Shown here: piece by piece, positions 52,710-61,732 of the stretch | How positions within the stretch are numbered: the first letter of the stretch is position 1 | Layout: each line of letters starts with the position of its first letter | NCBI GenBank assembly: GCA_036340635.1 | Contig: JAYYYF010000017.1 | Location: forward strand, 45,703 to 109,702 | Origin: GCA-002728855 sp036340635 | GTDB taxonomy: Bacteria > Bacteroidota > Bacteroidia > Flavobacteriales > Flavobacteriaceae | Direction of reading: 5' to 3' | DNA: 64,000 bases | Position numbers and translations under genes: made by a program | Notes under the pieces: generated by a model | What the model was told of the DNA's origin: nothing | Database searches by the model: none | The model's input: only the letters and a program-made list of their open reading frames with translations

Positions 52710-54026
52710 ATGCCTTTATTAATTGTAATAATAGGAATAACCCTTCTTTTCTTACTCATATCTTTTTTTAGATTAAATGCATTCATATCATTTATAATTA
52801 TTTGTGTTCTTGTTGGAATATTACAAGGCATGATACTGGATGAAATTATTTTATCAATCCAAAAGGGAATAGGAGATACTCTCGGTTTTCTTGTAATGAT
52901 TTTAGGGTTTGGTGCTATGCTTGGGAAATTAGTTGCTGATAGTGGTGCTGCACAAAGAATAACCACCAAATTAATTTCTAGCTTTGGATTAAAACATGTC
53001 CAGTTAGCTTTGGTTTTAGCTGGTTTTATAGTTGGTATTCCAATGTTTTACTCTGTTGGTTTTGTTATACTAGTTCCATTAGTATTTACTGTAGCCACAT
53101 CAACAGGTCTCCCTTTAATTTATGTTGGTTTACCCATGTTAGCTTCTTTATCTGTAACGCATGGATTTTTACCTCCTCATCCAGCTCCAACAGCAATAAC
53201 AGCAATGTTTAATGCTGATATAGGGATGACATTATTTTATGGTATCATCATTGCAATACCAACAATTCTTGTAGCAGGTCCAATTTTCTCAAGAGCTGTT
53301 AAACATGTAAAAGCGACCCCTTTAAAGGAGTTTTATAATCCAAACATACTAAGTGATGAGGAAATTCCTAAAATGAGTACAAGTATTTTAACTGCTCTAT
53401 TACCTGTTCTTTTAATAATGATCTCATCATTTGTTGAAAATTTTATTTCTGAAAATTTTATACTTAAGGAAATGCTTATTTTTATTGGTAATCCTGTGAT
53501 TGCAATGCTAGTTTCTGTCCTAGTAGCAATATATACTTTAGGAATTTCTAGAGGAGTTAAGATTGATGAAATTATGAAGTCAATATCAGATTCTGTATCG
53601 AGTATAACAATGGTTCTTTTAATTATAGCAGGTGCAGGAGCTTTAAAACAGATTTTAATTGATAGTGGGGTGAGTGATTATATAGGTTTATTGTTGAAAG
53701 AATCTACCATACCCCCGCTTATATTGGCATGGTTAATTGCAACTATAATAAGGGTTTGCGTTGGCTCAGCTACAGTAGCAGGACTAACTGCTGCAGGAAT
53801 AGTTCTTCCATTAATCGGGAGTGTTGATGTGAGTCCAGAATTAATGGTTTTAGCGATTGGTTCGGGTAGTTTAATGCTTTCTCATGTTAATGATGCTGGA
53901 TTTTGGATGTTCAAAGAATATTTTAATCTTTCAGTTAAACAAACTCTTTCAACTTGGACTGTTATGGAAGGAATAGTTGGAATAATGGGTTTGATGGGTG
54001 TTTTATTATTAGATATCTTTATATAA
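52710..54026 (+). CDS. GntP-family permease (gluconate or D-serine type)
   Basis: A 438-residue membrane protein with about 12 hydrophobic spans. LGFLVMILGFGAMLGKLVADSGAAQRI and GFLPPHPAPTAITAMFNADIG followed by MTLFYG are signature regions of the GntP family, which also includes the D-serine permease DsdX. Next-door ridA and a DSD1-type PLP enzyme favour a hydroxylated D-amino-acid substrate. The convergent gluconokinase fusion at 57759 favours gluconate. It is the first gene of a four-gene operon with gaps of 10, 3 and 33 bases. Confidence 0.9.
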   Translation: MPLLIVIIGITLLFLLISFFRLNAFISFIIICVLVGILQGMILDEIILSIQKGIGDTLGFLVMILGFGAMLGKLVADSGAAQRITTKLISSFGLKHVQLALVLAGFIVGIPMFYSVGFVILVPLVFTVATSTGLPLIYVGLPMLASLSVTHGFLPPHPAPTAITAMFNADIGMTLFYGIIIAIPTILVAGPIFSRAVKHVKATPLKEFYNPNILSDEEIPKMSTSILTALLPVLLIMISSFVENFISENFILKEMLIFIGNPVIAMLVSVLVAIYTLGISRGVKIDEIMKSISDSVSSITMVLLIIAGAGALKQILIDSGVSDYIGLLLKESTIPPLILAWLIATIIRVCVGSATVAGLTAAGIVLPLIGSVDVSPELMVLAIGSGSLMLSHVNDAGFWMFKEYFNLSVKQTLSTWTVMEGIVGIMGLMGVLLLDIFI

Positions 54027-54036
54027 AACTATAAAT

Positions 54037-54501
54037 ATGAAAGAACTACCCACAAAAAGAATAACTGAATTGGGACTTGAATTCCCACCTGCTCCGAAAC
54101 CAGCAGGCGTTTATAGGCCCATATTAGTAGTAGACAAGTTTTTATATGTTTCAGGACAAGGGCCAATGAAAATGGATGGGACATTAATAAAAGGTCGGGT
54201 TGGTAAAGATATTGATCTTGAACAAGGAAAAATGGCTGCTAGACAAGTAGGCCTTACAATGTTATCTACTATAAAAGAACATTTTGGTAGTTTGGATAAA
54301 ATAAAGAGAGTAGTAAAGGTTTTGGGAATGGTTGACTGTACTCCAGATTTTACCAAACAACCACTAGTTATAAATGGATTTAGTGAGTTAATGGCTGACA
54401 TTTTTGGTTTAGATAATGGAATCGGCGTTCGTAGTGCAGTAGGAATGACTTTACCCCATGGAATTCCAGTTGAAATAGAAGCTATGTTTGAATTACATTA
54501 A
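54037..54501 (+). CDS. RidA-family enamine/imine deaminase
   Basis: YjgF/YER057c/UK114-fold protein of 154 residues. RidA relatives hydrolyse the reactive 2-aminoacrylate or 2-aminocrotonate released by PLP-dependent dehydratases. VDKFLYVSGQGPM, the conserved Arg in GVRSAVGM and the terminal PVEIEAMFEL fit the family, and the Arg is the catalytic carboxylate-binding residue of RidA. It is slightly longer than classic RidA (about 128). Its place between a permease and a PLP dehydratase-like enzyme supports a detoxifying role in this pathway. Confidence 0.9.
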   Translation: MKELPTKRITELGLEFPPAPKPAGVYRPILVVDKFLYVSGQGPMKMDGTLIKGRVGKDIDLEQGKMAARQVGLTMLSTIKEHFGSLDKIKRVVKVLGMVDCTPDFTKQPLVINGFSELMADIFGLDNGIGVRSAVGMTLPHGIPVEIEAMFELH

Positions 54502-54504
54502 ATT

Positions 54505-55617
54505 ATGATGAGTTATAAATGGTATGAAATTATCAAAGCAGATGAAACCATTTCTCCTTCACTTTTAGTTTTCCCGAAGAGAATAGAGGAAAACATTAAA
54601 ATTATGATTGGAATTTCAGGTGGTACTGAAAATTTACGCCCCCATATTAAAACTTATAAGATGAGGGAAATTATTCAACTGCAAATGGATTATGGAATTA
54701 ATAAGTTTAAATGTGCTACGATAGCTGAAGCTGAACTTTTGGCTCTATGCAAGGTAAATGATATACTTTTAGCAATTCAGCCTGTAGGAGGAAATATTGT
54801 GAGGTATTTCGATCTAATTGAAAAATATCCGAGTTGTAAATTTTCTACAATAGTTGACAGTGAAAATATCATTGAAGAAATATCCCTACATGCATCCAAA
54901 AGAAAAATTTTAGCTTCTCTTTGGTTAGATATAAATAATGGCATGAATAGAACAGGAATCATTCCAAATGATGAAGCTCTGGACATGTACATGAAAATTG
55001 AGAAAAATAAAAATCTAAAAGCAAAAGGGTTTCACGTATATGATGGTCATATCCGTCAAGCTAATTTTAATTTAAGAAAAAATGAGTGTGATCTAGCTTT
55101 TAATAAAGTTGAAAAACTAATTAAAAAACTTAAAAAATTAGATGTAATAATAAAAAAAGTTGTAGCTGGGGGAACACCAACTTTTCCAATTCATGCCAAA
55201 AGGACAAACGTTGAAGTAAGTCCAGGAACCCCACTATTATGGGATGAAAGATATGGTAGTTTATTCAAGGATCTAAAATTTTTACCTGCTGCAGTTCTTC
55301 TTGGCAGGGTTGTTAGTAAACCAAAAAGAAATTTGATATGTTTTAATCTTGGTCATAAAGCAGTAGCTGCAGAGATGGATTTCCCTAGACTAAAGATTCT
55401 TAATTACAATAAAACCAAACAAATAGGACAAAGTGAAGAGCATTTAGTTGTTGAAACTTCTGAAAGTAGTAAACATAATGTAGGTGATATTTGTTATGCG
55501 ATTCCTAATCATATTTGTCCTACCGTACCTAAATACAACGAGGCGTTTACAGTTGACAAAAATGAGATTACAGGCAGTTGGGAAGTTATTGCTAGAGATT
55601 ACAAAATTAATATTTGA
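54505..55617 (+). CDS. PLP-dependent D-amino-acid dehydratase/aldolase, DSD1 type
   Basis: Fold-type III PLP enzyme of 370 residues related to D-threonine aldolase and eukaryotic-type D-serine dehydratase. The PLP lysine is Lys49 in RPHIKTYK. Near the C-terminus PNHICPTV supplies His336 and Cys338. A His-x-Cys zinc pair is typical of DSD1-type D-serine dehydratases, whereas D-threonine aldolases have His-x-Asp. I therefore favour a dehydratase that yields an enamine for the neighbouring RidA. The exact substrate (D-serine, D-threonine or hydroxyaspartate) is not determinable. Confidence 0.88.
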   Translation: MMSYKWYEIIKADETISPSLLVFPKRIEENIKIMIGISGGTENLRPHIKTYKMREIIQLQMDYGINKFKCATIAEAELLALCKVNDILLAIQPVGGNIVRYFDLIEKYPSCKFSTIVDSENIIEEISLHASKRKILASLWLDINNGMNRTGIIPNDEALDMYMKIEKNKNLKAKGFHVYDGHIRQANFNLRKNECDLAFNKVEKLIKKLKKLDVIIKKVVAGGTPTFPIHAKRTNVEVSPGTPLLWDERYGSLFKDLKFLPAAVLLGRVVSKPKRNLICFNLGHKAVAAEMDFPRLKILNYNKTKQIGQSEEHLVVETSESSKHNVGDICYAIPNHICPTVPKYNEAFTVDKNEITGSWEVIARDYKINI

Positions 55618-55650
55618 TCTACTTTTAAACTTTAATTGAAAATAAACTAA

Positions 55651-56712
55651 ATGTTTATAGTTGACGCACATCTTGATTTAGCAATGAATGCTATTGAATG
55701 GAATAGAGATTTAACTTTAAGTGTTGAAGACATTCGAAAGAGTGAATCAGGTATGAAAGATAAGCCTGATAGGGGTAAAAACACTGTTTCACTTGATGCT
55801 ATGAGGAAAGGAAATATTGGTTTATGCGTTGCTACACAGATAGCTGGGTGTGTTAAAGGGAGTATTTTAAAAGGATGGGATACAAGTCAAGAAGCATGGG
55901 CGCAAACTCAAAGGCAACTAGCTTGGTATAAATCCATGGAAGAAATAGGTGAAATGAGACAAATTACCGGACTAGATCAACTAGATAATCACTTAGATTT
56001 ATGGATTAATAAAAAAGACAACAAATCAATTGGTTATATATTAAGCTTGGAAGGTGCAGATTCAATTGTGGATATGAAACATCTAGAGATTTCATATGAG
56101 AAAGGGCTAAGAGCTATTGGTCCTGCTCATTATGGTAAAGGAATTTATGCTCATGGTACAAACTCAAATGGAGGGATAGGTTCTAAAGGAAGAGAATTAC
56201 TGAAAAAAATTGAAGAACTAGGTCTTATTTTAGATGTTACACATTTGTGTGATCAAAGTTTCTGGGAAACAATGAATAAATATCGAGGATCACTTTGGGC
56301 AAGTCATAATAATTGCAGAAAATTTGTTAATCATGAGCGACAATTTTCTGACGATCAAATTCATGAGCTAATAAACAGAGAATCTATTATTGGAGTAGCA
56401 TTAGATGCTTGGATGATTGTTCCAAATTGGACAAGAGGGGTCTCAACTCCAAAAAACACTGGGGCAAATCTTGACAAAGCAATAGATAATATTGATCATA
56501 TTTGCCAACTTTCAGGTAATACTTTACATGTGGGTATCGGCTCAGATTTAGATGGAGCTTTTGGAAAGGAACAGTCCCCAAGTGATTTGGAAACAATTTC
56601 TGATCTTCAGAAGATACCTTTAATTTTAAAAAACAAAGGATATTCTCAAGTAGATATTGAAAACATTATGAGTGGAAACTTCATAAGATTTTTAAGGAAA
56701 GTATTAAGGTGA
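55651..56712 (+). CDS. membrane-dipeptidase-like M19 metallopeptidase
   Basis: A 353-residue amidohydrolase-fold protein of the renal dipeptidase family. Zinc-site features include VDAHLDLAM near the N-terminus, SLEGADSIV (bridging Glu), DVTHLCDQSFWE and LWASHNNCRKFVNHERQFSD. It ends with GIGSDLDGAFG. M19 enzymes tolerate a D-residue at the C-terminal position of dipeptides, which fits release of D-amino acids for the upstream dehydratase. There is no signal peptide, so it acts in the cytoplasm. Confidence 0.9.
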   Translation: MFIVDAHLDLAMNAIEWNRDLTLSVEDIRKSESGMKDKPDRGKNTVSLDAMRKGNIGLCVATQIAGCVKGSILKGWDTSQEAWAQTQRQLAWYKSMEEIGEMRQITGLDQLDNHLDLWINKKDNKSIGYILSLEGADSIVDMKHLEISYEKGLRAIGPAHYGKGIYAHGTNSNGGIGSKGRELLKKIEELGLILDVTHLCDQSFWETMNKYRGSLWASHNNCRKFVNHERQFSDDQIHELINRESIIGVALDAWMIVPNWTRGVSTPKNTGANLDKAIDNIDHICQLSGNTLHVGIGSDLDGAFGKEQSPSDLETISDLQKIPLILKNKGYSQVDIENIMSGNFIRFLRKVLR

Positions 56713-56784
56713 TTGCATATATTTTTTATGCAAACAATATTGAAAAATTCTGAATTGAATAAGATTAAATCTAGGTTAGAGATA

Positions 56785-57735
56785 TTACCACTTTTTCAAT
56801 CCAAGTAGTTTCTCTCCTAATGGAGATAATTTTGCAGTTTTATACTTTTTTTGTTCCCAGTTTCTTGGATCGCCCGGAAAAGCATATCCTTCAGGGGCTA
56901 TTCTGTCTTTCCATGATGAAATTCTCCATTGTTTTAAAGGCTCATTTTCTTCCTCTGCAGGCATCATTGAAATATATTGAGCAATTCTAACCTTGTCATT
57001 AGACAAATTAGGCCTAATTCCATGGGGTTGAGCACTATGAAATATTAAGAGATCACCTGCTTTTAGAGGAACTTTAACAATTTTATCTTCAAGTCCACTA
57101 ATGTCAGGTTTAAAATAATCTCTGTCTTTAGGCTGAGTTAATTTCCATTTGTCAAAATTTCTAAAAAGCCATGGAATACATTGAAAACCACCCATATTTT
57201 CATCTATTTGGTCAGCTAGTGCTATAACACCTTGAACATTTTGAGGTTTAGTACCTGGATCATAATCCCAATGAATAAATCCTTTATATTCAAAATCAGG
57301 TTTGATAGGAAAATTTAAATTTGCACGATCAATAGTTACCCATAATTTATCTGTACCCCATATATCTACAAATGAATCATAAACTCTTGTTTCTTGTCTA
57401 TTATTCCATAGATGAGAGTTATTATAGACTTCTACCATTCCGGTGCCAGCTAATTCTTTCATCTGCATTTCAGCTCTGGGTTGAGTATACCATGTAGTTT
57501 TATCATTAGGATCTTTTTCTTCAAATTCCCAAAGAAATGAGGCTGTTTTAGCTGCTTGCTCTTTGGATATGGCATTTTTGATAACAGCATAACCATTTGT
57601 CTTCCAAAAATTCCATTGATCTAAACTAAGGACTCTAAGAGTATCTTGATCAGCATGTGATCTAAGTTTTACTTCACTACTTTTAGCAACTGAAGGATTA
57701 CCAGGAATGTCCTTATGATTACTATATCTTTCCAT
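56785..57735 (-). CDS. phytanoyl-CoA dioxygenase (PhyH) family protein
   Basis: Probable Fe(II)/2-oxoglutarate-dependent dioxygenase of 316 residues. The HxD iron pair is in FIHWDYDPGTKPQNVQG. The distal His and the 2-oxoglutarate Arg are in IFHSAQPHGIRPNLSNDKVR. PhyH relatives hydroxylate very diverse small molecules, so the substrate cannot be named. It is 23 bases downstream of the gluconokinase/6-phosphogluconate dehydrogenase fusion and in the same direction, hence probably co-transcribed with it. Confidence 0.87.
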   Translation of the reverse strand: MERYSNHKDIPGNPSVAKSSEVKLRSHADQDTLRVLSLDQWNFWKTNGYAVIKNAISKEQAAKTASFLWEFEEKDPNDKTTWYTQPRAEMQMKELAGTGMVEVYNNSHLWNNRQETRVYDSFVDIWGTDKLWVTIDRANLNFPIKPDFEYKGFIHWDYDPGTKPQNVQGVIALADQIDENMGGFQCIPWLFRNFDKWKLTQPKDRDYFKPDISGLEDKIVKVPLKAGDLLIFHSAQPHGIRPNLSNDKVRIAQYISMMPAEEENEPLKQWRISSWKDRIAPEGYAFPGDPRNWEQKKYKTAKLSPLGEKLLGLKKW

Positions 57736-57758
57736 GCATGTTAAAGATACCTATTTTT

Positions 57759-59639
57759 TTACCATTCATAGTTGATCTCTTGAGATTCATTCCCATCGAT
57801 AAACTTTATGCCATGCATTCCAAAAAAATCTCTTTGTGCCTGAATTAAATTAGATGGTAATAATTCACAAGTAAATGATAAAAAGAAATTAAGTGCTGAA
57901 GAGTGTGTGTTCATACCGCAATTAATATTCAATGCACCACTAACCAGTTGTGATAAACTAGGATGAAGAAACTTAAGTTCTTTTACTATTTTTTGATGAA
58001 GAAGAGGATGTTCTGATGACCCTTTTTTTAATAAATTGACCCAATCTATCATTAACTTAGATCTGATGATACAACCATTTGTCCAAACTCTCGCTATTTC
58101 AGATAAATTTAAATCCCAACCATATTTAATTGAAGCCTCTTGCAATAGATTAAATGCTAATCCGTGATTGATTATTCTTGCAGCTTGATAAGCGCTTTTT
58201 ATAGTTTTTTTGTCAATTAAACCCTTACCCTTCAAAATTTTATAGGAATTGTTGGCTTTCTTACGTTGTTTAGACATAGAAGAAATATATCTAAACATTA
58301 GCGCAGAAGAGATTGTATCAAGAGGTCTCCCTGCTTCTAATGAACCTATTATACTCCATGCGCCAGTGCCCTTATTGTTAGCTTTGTCATCAATCAAATC
58401 AATTATTGGGACACCATCTTTTTCAGTATCTAAAATAATCGCTGTAATTTCTAGAAGATAACTTGAAATATCATTTTTATTCCACTCTTTAAATAGATTT
58501 GATATTTGATCTATACGCATATCTAAATGTACTCTCATTAAATGGTATAATTCTGCAATTAATTGCATTTCAGCGTATTCTATACCGTTATGAATTGTTT
58601 TAACATAATGTCCAGATCCATCAGGCCCCAGGTAACTGCAACAAGGATTTCCTTTATAATCCGAAGCAGAAATTTTTTCCAATAGAGGAGAGATTTGGGC
58701 ATATATATCAGGGGCACCACTTGCCATAAATGATGAACCATTCCGTACACCCTTGATCCCACCAGAAACACCGATTCCTAAAAAGTGAATTTTTCTTTGG
58801 TTTAGGAATTGAGCTCTTCTTTGACTGTCGATGAAATATGAATTGCCCAGATCAATAACAATATCCCCAGGATCTAAGAGCATCATAAGCTTACTTAGAA
58901 CTTCATCTGTGGGATCACCTGAACTTATCATCAAAAATATTTTCCTAGGTAGTTCCAATGATTTAATAAATTCTGGTAGTTTATTAAATGGAAGTAATTT
59001 GAATTTTTTATTCATTTTTGCAAAATCATCAGCTACATTCTTCTCTTTATCTTTCAATTCTCTGTTGTAAATAGATGTCAAATAACCTTTAGAAGAAATG
59101 TTAAGTGAAAGATTCTTTCCCATAGCTCCCATTCCTATGATTCCTACGTGACTTTTATTTATTAGATGACTTAATATTGATTGGACAACCTCTTTTGGTT
59201 GCATGTTTGAATTAACCCTAATCCCATAGGAAGCAATTTCCAAATCTTTTAGTTGAGAATTTAAAAGACTAGGGGAGATAAAATGATTTTTCCTTGACTC
59301 TAATCTCCTTTTTAGGATTAACATAGGAGCTTGTAATAGAATAAACTGAATAGGAATTTTCATATCTCCCATAAGTATCGAGCGATATGATTCCTTAAGA
59401 GCAGAACAGGCTATAACAGCACCGCCCTTTTTTTCCCATGTTTTAATTTCTTTTCTTAAGCTTTGAAGCCATGGTCTTCTATCAGAATCTTTTAAGGGAA
59501 TTCCCTCTTTTAGTTTTTTTAGGTTAGATGATGAGTGAAAATCATCTGCATCATAAAAAGAAATTTTCAGTTTATTAGCAAGTAAGTTACTAATAGTAGT
59601 CTTCCCACTTGCCGTGACACCATAGACAACGTAAATCAT
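57759..59639 (-). CDS. fused gluconokinase / 6-phosphogluconate dehydrogenase
   Basis: One 626-residue chain that would phosphorylate gluconate and then oxidatively decarboxylate 6-phosphogluconate to ribulose 5-phosphate. GntK part, about 1-160: P-loop GVTASGKTT (7-15), YDADDFHSSSNLKKLKEGIP, DRRPWL, ACSALKESYR. Gnd part, about 164-626: NAD(P)-binding VGIIGMGAMGKNLSL, GIGVSGG, catalytic KTIHNGIEYAEMQLIAE and the C-terminal RDFFGMHGIKFIDG that reaches the partner subunit. The usual SGGEEGA reads SGGIKGV and GPSLMPGG reads GSSFMASG, a mild active-site divergence. No internal start suggests a split. Confidence 0.9.
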   Translation of the reverse strand: MIYVVYGVTASGKTTISNLLANKLKISFYDADDFHSSSNLKKLKEGIPLKDSDRRPWLQSLRKEIKTWEKKGGAVIACSALKESYRSILMGDMKIPIQFILLQAPMLILKRRLESRKNHFISPSLLNSQLKDLEIASYGIRVNSNMQPKEVVQSILSHLINKSHVGIIGMGAMGKNLSLNISSKGYLTSIYNRELKDKEKNVADDFAKMNKKFKLLPFNKLPEFIKSLELPRKIFLMISSGDPTDEVLSKLMMLLDPGDIVIDLGNSYFIDSQRRAQFLNQRKIHFLGIGVSGGIKGVRNGSSFMASGAPDIYAQISPLLEKISASDYKGNPCCSYLGPDGSGHYVKTIHNGIEYAEMQLIAELYHLMRVHLDMRIDQISNLFKEWNKNDISSYLLEITAIILDTEKDGVPIIDLIDDKANNKGTGAWSIIGSLEAGRPLDTISSALMFRYISSMSKQRKKANNSYKILKGKGLIDKKTIKSAYQAARIINHGLAFNLLQEASIKYGWDLNLSEIARVWTNGCIIRSKLMIDWVNLLKKGSSEHPLLHQKIVKELKFLHPSLSQLVSGALNINCGMNTHSSALNFFLSFTCELLPSNLIQAQRDFFGMHGIKFIDGNESQEINYEW

Positions 59640-59689
59640 ATTGTTTAAACTAACTCGAAATGATCAAAATAAGCTTACAGTAAACTAAT

Positions 59690-61555
59690 TTATTTAAGAT
59701 AATTGTTTAAAAAGCTTAAAATTTTTTCATTTCCTTCAATTTGTTGCTCTTTTTTTACAAAACCATGCCCCGCATCCTCAAAAAGCAGATATTCAACATG
59801 AACTCCTGCTTTTCTAGCTTCATCAACAATTTCATCAGATTCAACCTGTAAAACCCTGGGATCATTAGCTCCTTGTAACACCATAATTGGATTTTTAATA
59901 TTTTTCGCATGGAATAATGGTGAAATATTGTAAAGTCTAATAGAGTCATTAGAATAAGGATCTCCCATTTCATTATATAGTGATTTTCTAGCTGCTTCCC
60001 AATAAGGGGGGATTGATCTTAGTGTTCTAATCCAATTTGTTACTCCATAAATATTTACCCCAACTTTAAACTCTCCAGGTTCAAAAGTCATTGCAGCCAT
60101 TGTCATAAAGCCGCCATAGCTGCCGCCTATTATACCTATCTCCTCTGGATCAATGTAATCTTGTTCTTCAAGCCATTTTTTACCCCATATACAATCTTTA
60201 AGATCTTTGTCACCATGATTTTTATCGTCTAGAGCATAGAATGTTTTACCATATCCACTACTTCCTCTATTGTTAACAGCAAGAATGGCATATCCGTGAT
60301 TAACCAGGTATTGAATTAGAGCACGATAACCAATCCTTGACTGACCACCTGGACCGCCATGAACCCAAACAAGTGCAGGAGCTCTATTCTCTTTACTAGC
60401 CATTATTGGTTTATATAAAATAGCTGGGATTTCAAGCCCATCAAATGATTTGTATCTAACTACTTCACCATCTACAAGATCTGAAGCATTAATGTTAGGA
60501 TTTAAGTTTGAAGTGATTTTATTTAATTGATTAGTTTCTAAATCATATGTATAAATATCACCTGGAGAGTTTGAGCTCCCAGCGCTAATTCTTATCATTG
60601 TTTCATTATCAGAAAAAGAAATTGCATTAATGTCCATTTTTTCAGTGCCTTTGAAATTAATAATTGCACTGTCCTTGTTGTTTCTGACAATTATTTTATT
60701 TTGTGCATCTTCATTTACCGCTATAACCCTATAGGTATCATTTTTTGACAAGTAACTAGATCTTACATCCCAATTAGTTTTATAAACTAAACTTCTTTTA
60801 CCAGTATCAAGATTATAGGACATTAGATAATCAAATTCACTCTCATGATTTGTTGTATAAAAGTAATTCTCATCATCTTTATCAAACCCTTGCCCCAAAA
60901 AGTTAGCCTTTTGATTTGAAATTTCTTCTTGATTCCTAGTCTTGAATTCATAAATAAATAATTTCTCTTCATTCCTTGAGACATTAAGGTTTAATATTAG
61001 ATATTTATCGTTGTGTGATATATTATTATAACTATAGGCATTGTCATTTTTATAAATCATTTCAGATTTCAAGGTTTCAATGTTAAGTGTATATAAATCA
61101 AAATATTTTGGATTTCTGGAGTTAGATGTAAAATACATTTGCTTTTCATCTTGAGTCCACCCAAACAATGAAGCCTTTGTATTTTCTCCAGGAGTAAGAT
61201 CTATGCTTTCACCCTTTCTAATTAGGTATAGATGAGAATTTTCATTGCCCCCTTTGTCAGCACTATAGATGATTTCATCTGTGAGTGGTGAATAACCTAA
61301 CGTGAAATAAGACTCTTCCTCAGAATTTGTTACTTGAGTCTCCTCATTAGTACTTAAATCAAACTCATAGACATTGAAGATTCCTGATTTATCTGAGCTA
61401 TAGACTAATTTACTTGCGTCTTTGGAAAAATATCCTCCAGAGCTTCTGTTATTAGACATAAGAGTTTCAATTGAATACTTTTGAATTTCTTTAATGTCCT
61501 GTTTGCAGGAAGTAATAATTAATAAAGCTGTAATAAGTTTAAAGAAGTTTTTCAT
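59690..61555 (-). CDS. S9-family prolyl-oligopeptidase-like peptidase, lipoprotein
   Basis: A 621-residue precursor with lipobox LIITSC (Cys17), so it is anchored in the cell envelope. A beta-propeller of TolB/WD40-like blades (about 30-350) gates an alpha/beta hydrolase domain. Its triad is visible: Ser in GIIGGSYGGFM (near 480), Asp in GANDPRVLQ and His in DAGHGFVKKE. The order matches dipeptidyl or acylaminoacyl peptidases (S9C). It likely trims imported or periplasmic peptides. It is not overlapped by its neighbours. Confidence 0.92.
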   Translation of the reverse strand: MKNFFKLITALLIITSCKQDIKEIQKYSIETLMSNNRSSGGYFSKDASKLVYSSDKSGIFNVYEFDLSTNEETQVTNSEEESYFTLGYSPLTDEIIYSADKGGNENSHLYLIRKGESIDLTPGENTKASLFGWTQDEKQMYFTSNSRNPKYFDLYTLNIETLKSEMIYKNDNAYSYNNISHNDKYLILNLNVSRNEEKLFIYEFKTRNQEEISNQKANFLGQGFDKDDENYFYTTNHESEFDYLMSYNLDTGKRSLVYKTNWDVRSSYLSKNDTYRVIAVNEDAQNKIIVRNNKDSAIINFKGTEKMDINAISFSDNETMIRISAGSSNSPGDIYTYDLETNQLNKITSNLNPNINASDLVDGEVVRYKSFDGLEIPAILYKPIMASKENRAPALVWVHGGPGGQSRIGYRALIQYLVNHGYAILAVNNRGSSGYGKTFYALDDKNHGDKDLKDCIWGKKWLEEQDYIDPEEIGIIGGSYGGFMTMAAMTFEPGEFKVGVNIYGVTNWIRTLRSIPPYWEAARKSLYNEMGDPYSNDSIRLYNISPLFHAKNIKNPIMVLQGANDPRVLQVESDEIVDEARKAGVHVEYLLFEDAGHGFVKKEQQIEGNEKILSFLNNYLK

Positions 61556-61651
61556 ACTTAAATCTTTTTTTTACAAATTATGAAATCTTTTTAATTATAT
61601 AATCATATATCTCTAGTATCCATTAAATCAGTAAATTAGATGTCCAATTTT

Positions 61652-61659
61652 TAATTTTG
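61652..61659 (+). promoter_or_regulatory. -7 box upstream of the repeat protein gene
   Basis: TAATTTTG matches TAnnTTTG and would give a leader of about 69 bases before the ATG at 61733. A -33 TTTG is not evident. Confidence 0.4.
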
Positions 61660-61680
61660 AAAAAAAAACATTATATTATA

Positions 61681-61712
61681 AAGGCCGCCACAGGGCTTTT
61701 CTGGCAGCTTAA
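61681..61712 (+). promoter_or_regulatory. GC-rich hairpin in the 5' leader of the repeat protein gene
   Basis: GCCGCCA (61684-61690) can pair with TGGCAGC (about 61702-61708) with one mismatch. Alternatively AAGGCC can pair with GGGCTT, forming a hairpin followed by TT. This stands out against the very A/T-rich surroundings. It could be a remnant terminator, an mRNA stabiliser or a regulatory switch. Confidence 0.3.
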
Positions 61713-61732
61713 CTATTATAAATATTAACATC

